From positions 1 through 64,000 of the forward strand of contig NZ_BMHD01000001.1 in NCBI RefSeq assembly GCF_014640535.1: a stretch of 64,000 nucleotides of DNA. The letters run 5' to 3'. The translations under genes were made by a program, and so were the position numbers. This document shows, one piece after another, positions 61,288-64,000 of the stretch. The DNA comes from Cnuibacter physcomitrellae. Its GTDB lineage: Bacteria; Actinomycetota; Actinomycetes; Actinomycetales; Microbacteriaceae. Each line of letters begins with the position of its first letter. Position 1 is the stretch's first letter. The notes under the pieces are model-generated. The model was given only the letters and a program-made list of their open reading frames with translations, was not told where the DNA came from and did no database searches.

Positions 61288-62100
61288 ATGGCAGGTCGTG
61301 TCGAAGGCAAGGTCGCCTTCATCACCGGCGCAGCACGAGGCCAGGGGCGCAGTCACGCGCTGCGCCTCGCCGAGGAGGGGGCCGACATCATCGCCGTCGA
61401 CCTCGCCTCACCGATCCCGAACATCGACTACCCGTCCTCCACCGAGGAGGACCTCGCCGAGACCGTCCGTCTGGTCGAGGCGCTCGACCGTCGCATCGTC
61501 GCGACGAAGACCGACGTCCGCGATCGCGACGCCATGCGGCTGGCGATCGAGAGCGGGGTGGGTCAGCTCGGTCGCCTCGACATCGTCGTCGCGAACGCCG
61601 GCATCTGCGTGATCGACGACTGGAAGGGCACGTCGGCGGAGGTGTGGGACCAGACGATCGGCACCAACCTCACGGGCGTCTGGAACACGGTGTCGCTCAC
61701 CGCGCAGCACCTCATCGACGCCGGCGGCGGATCGATCATCATGACGAGCTCCGCGGCGGGCCTCAAGGGGCTGCCGTTCCTCTCGGCCTATGTGGCCGCG
61801 AAGCACGGCGTGGTCGGCCTGATGCGGGCCTACGCCACGGAGCTCGCCGAGTACAACGTCCGGGTGAACTCCGTGCACCCGACCGGGGTCGACACCCCGA
61901 TGGGGACCCTCGGCGGCGGCAACTTCGGTCCGCTGCTCGAGGCGCACCCGAAGCTCGGCGGCATGCTCGCGAACCTGCTGCCCGTCGAGATCACCCAGCC
62001 GGTCGACATCTCCAACGCCGTGCTGTTCCTCGCCTCCGACGAGTCGAGGTACGTCACGAGCCTGACGATGACGGTGGACGCCGGTAACACCCAGTACTGA
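61288..62100 (+). CDS. Mycofactocin-coupled SDR family oxidoreductase, copy 1
   Basis: A 270-residue SDR of the mycofactocin-coupled subfamily: [39 protein letters not shown], then the extra loop (about 42-75, IPNIDYPSSTEEDLAETVRLVEALDRRIVATKTDVRD) that in this family buries NAD(H). Catalytic Ser in MTSSAAG, YxxxK as YVAAK. The bound NADH is thought to be reoxidised only by mycofactocin. GGAG precedes the ATG; 12 bp after mftC. It differs from copies 2 and 3 in the loop and in the C-terminal lid. Alcohol substrate unknown. Confidence 0.92.
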   Translation: MAGRVEGKVAFITGAARGQGRSHALRLAEEGADIIAVDLASPIPNIDYPSSTEEDLAETVRLVEALDRRIVATKTDVRDRDAMRLAIESGVGQLGRLDIVVANAGICVIDDWKGTSAEVWDQTIGTNLTGVWNTVSLTAQHLIDAGGGSIIMTSSAAGLKGLPFLSAYVAAKHGVVGLMRAYATELAEYNVRVNSVHPTGVDTPMGTLGGGNFGPLLEAHPKLGGMLANLLPVEITQPVDISNAVLFLASDESRYVTSLTMTVDAGNTQY

Positions 62101-62158
62101 CCGCCACCCGCGGCCAGCCGACCCGAGTATCGAGAACCGAACAGGGAAGGAGCACGCG

Positions 62159-62995
62159 ATGGGGCGTGTAGAAGGGAAGGTCGCGTTCGTCACGGGCGCG
62201 GCACGAGGACAGGGGCGCAGCCACGCCCTCAGGTTGGCGCAGGAGGGCGCCGACATCATCGCCGTCGACATCGAGGACCAGATCGACTCGGTCCCGTACG
62301 GGATGGCGACACCCGACGACATGGCCGAGACGGTGCGCCAGATCGAGGCGCTCGACCGGCGGATCGTCGCCACGAAGGCGGACGTCCGGGACTTCGACCA
62401 GATCAAGGCCGCGGTCGACGACGGCGTCGCTCAGCTCGGCAGGCTCGACATCGTCGCGGCCAACGCCGGGATCGCCAGCTTCGGCCGCTCGGAGGAGCTG
62501 TCGGAGGAGACCTGGCGCGACATGCTCGACGTCAACCTCACGGGCGTCTGGCACGCGGCCAAGGCGGCGATCCCGCACATCCGAGCCGGAGGGAACGGCG
62601 GATCGATCGTGCTCACGAGCTCGACCGCCGGGATCGAGCCGTACGAGAACCTCTCGCACTACACCTCGGCCAAGCACGGGGTCGTGGGGCTCATGCGGAC
62701 GCTCGCCGTCGAGCTCGCGCCGGACTTCATCCGGGTGAACTCGGTGCATCCCACGAGCGTGAACACCGACATGATCCACAACGCGGCCATGTACGAGCTG
62801 TTCGCGCCCGACATGGAGGCGAGCGCCCGGACCAAGGAGAGCCTCGCCGACCGATACCAGGCGATGAACGCGCTGCCCATCCCGTGGGTGGAGCCGGTCG
62901 ACATCTCGAACGCCGTGCTGTTCCTGGCCTCCGACGAGGCGCGGTACATCACGGGCATCATGCTGCCGGTCGACGCCGGCTCGACGACGAAGTAG
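62159..62995 (+). CDS. Mycofactocin-coupled SDR family oxidoreductase, copy 2
   Basis: A 278-residue paralogue: [78 protein letters not shown]. Catalytic Ser in LTSSTAGIEP and YTSAK. AAGGAG lies 9 nt before the ATG. The 58-bp gap before it is the longest in the SDR run. Its C-terminal lid (NAAMYELFAPDMEASARTKESLADRYQAMNALPIPWVEP) is longer than that of copy 1 and resembles copy 3, so copies 2 and 3 are closer relatives. Confidence 0.92.
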   Translation: MGRVEGKVAFVTGAARGQGRSHALRLAQEGADIIAVDIEDQIDSVPYGMATPDDMAETVRQIEALDRRIVATKADVRDFDQIKAAVDDGVAQLGRLDIVAANAGIASFGRSEELSEETWRDMLDVNLTGVWHAAKAAIPHIRAGGNGGSIVLTSSTAGIEPYENLSHYTSAKHGVVGLMRTLAVELAPDFIRVNSVHPTSVNTDMIHNAAMYELFAPDMEASARTKESLADRYQAMNALPIPWVEPVDISNAVLFLASDEARYITGIMLPVDAGSTTK

Positions 62996-63008
62996 CGGGG
63001 AGAGGACG

Positions 63009-64000
<992 letters not shown>

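Overview
The window is about 70% G+C, dense, and full of ATGA/GTGA start-stop overlaps and GTG starts, as in high-GC Gram-positive bacteria. The gene order in the first 17 kb (TPR protein, HAD phosphatase, TlyA, NadK, RecN, PyrG, Nudix, XerD, DeoC, ParA, ScpA, ScpB, RluB-type synthase, TyrA, Cmk, Der) is typical of Actinobacteria. The overall gene content suggests the family Microbacteriaceae; the genus cannot be fixed from this sequence. The left edge is the 3' end of a 5S rRNA, so an rRNA operon lies just upstream. At least ten genes have a TANNNT-like -10 hexamer 6 to 8 nt before the start codon and no Shine-Dalgarno, which points to many leaderless transcripts.

Layout. 1-17.2 kb: conserved housekeeping block, all on the plus strand. 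17.3-30.7 kb: regulator and enzyme pairs: LLM oxidoreductase, TetR, ROK protein, tRNA-Pro, hydroxyisobutyrate-dehydrogenase-like protein, leuA with a leucine leader peptide and attenuator, GntR, TetR/GNAT around a palindromic operator, SDR/MerR around another, YbaK, and an orphan SdhA-like flavoprotein divergent from a LysR regulator. 30.8-40.3 kb: YcgR/YcgQ-type permease pair with a secreted propeller-like protein, 5'-3' exonuclease, second LLM enzyme, secreted muralytic-like protein, a frameshifted small membrane gene, aldo/keto reductase and an ABC-F ATPase with a short upstream ORF and a hairpin over its ribosome-binding site. 40.3-40.7 kb: three tandem ~159-bp repeats. 41.2-50 kb: secreted GH5 cellulase with CBM2, LigD-type polymerase and LigC-type ligase, MetY-like enzyme with an NtaA-type monooxygenase, DUF2000/Lrp pair, and NAD(P)HX epimerase. 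50-55 kb: secreted transglycosylase-like protein, Ddn-type reductase, a PP2C/RsbW/STAS partner-switching set, and an LssY_C membrane protein.

55.1-64 kb: a mycofactocin locus. On the minus strand are mftR, the GMC dehydrogenase mftG, a SAM methyltransferase and an MFS transporter. Divergent on the plus strand are mftA (32-residue precursor ending IDGMCGVY), mftB and mftC, then a tandem run of four mycofactocin-coupled SDR genes, the last cut by the window edge. mftD, mftE and mftF are not inside the window.

The most notable non-coding signals are the leuA attenuator, the ABC-F leader, the triple repeat at 40.3 kb, and at least eight long-armed hairpins with unrelated arm sequences placed just after stop codons.
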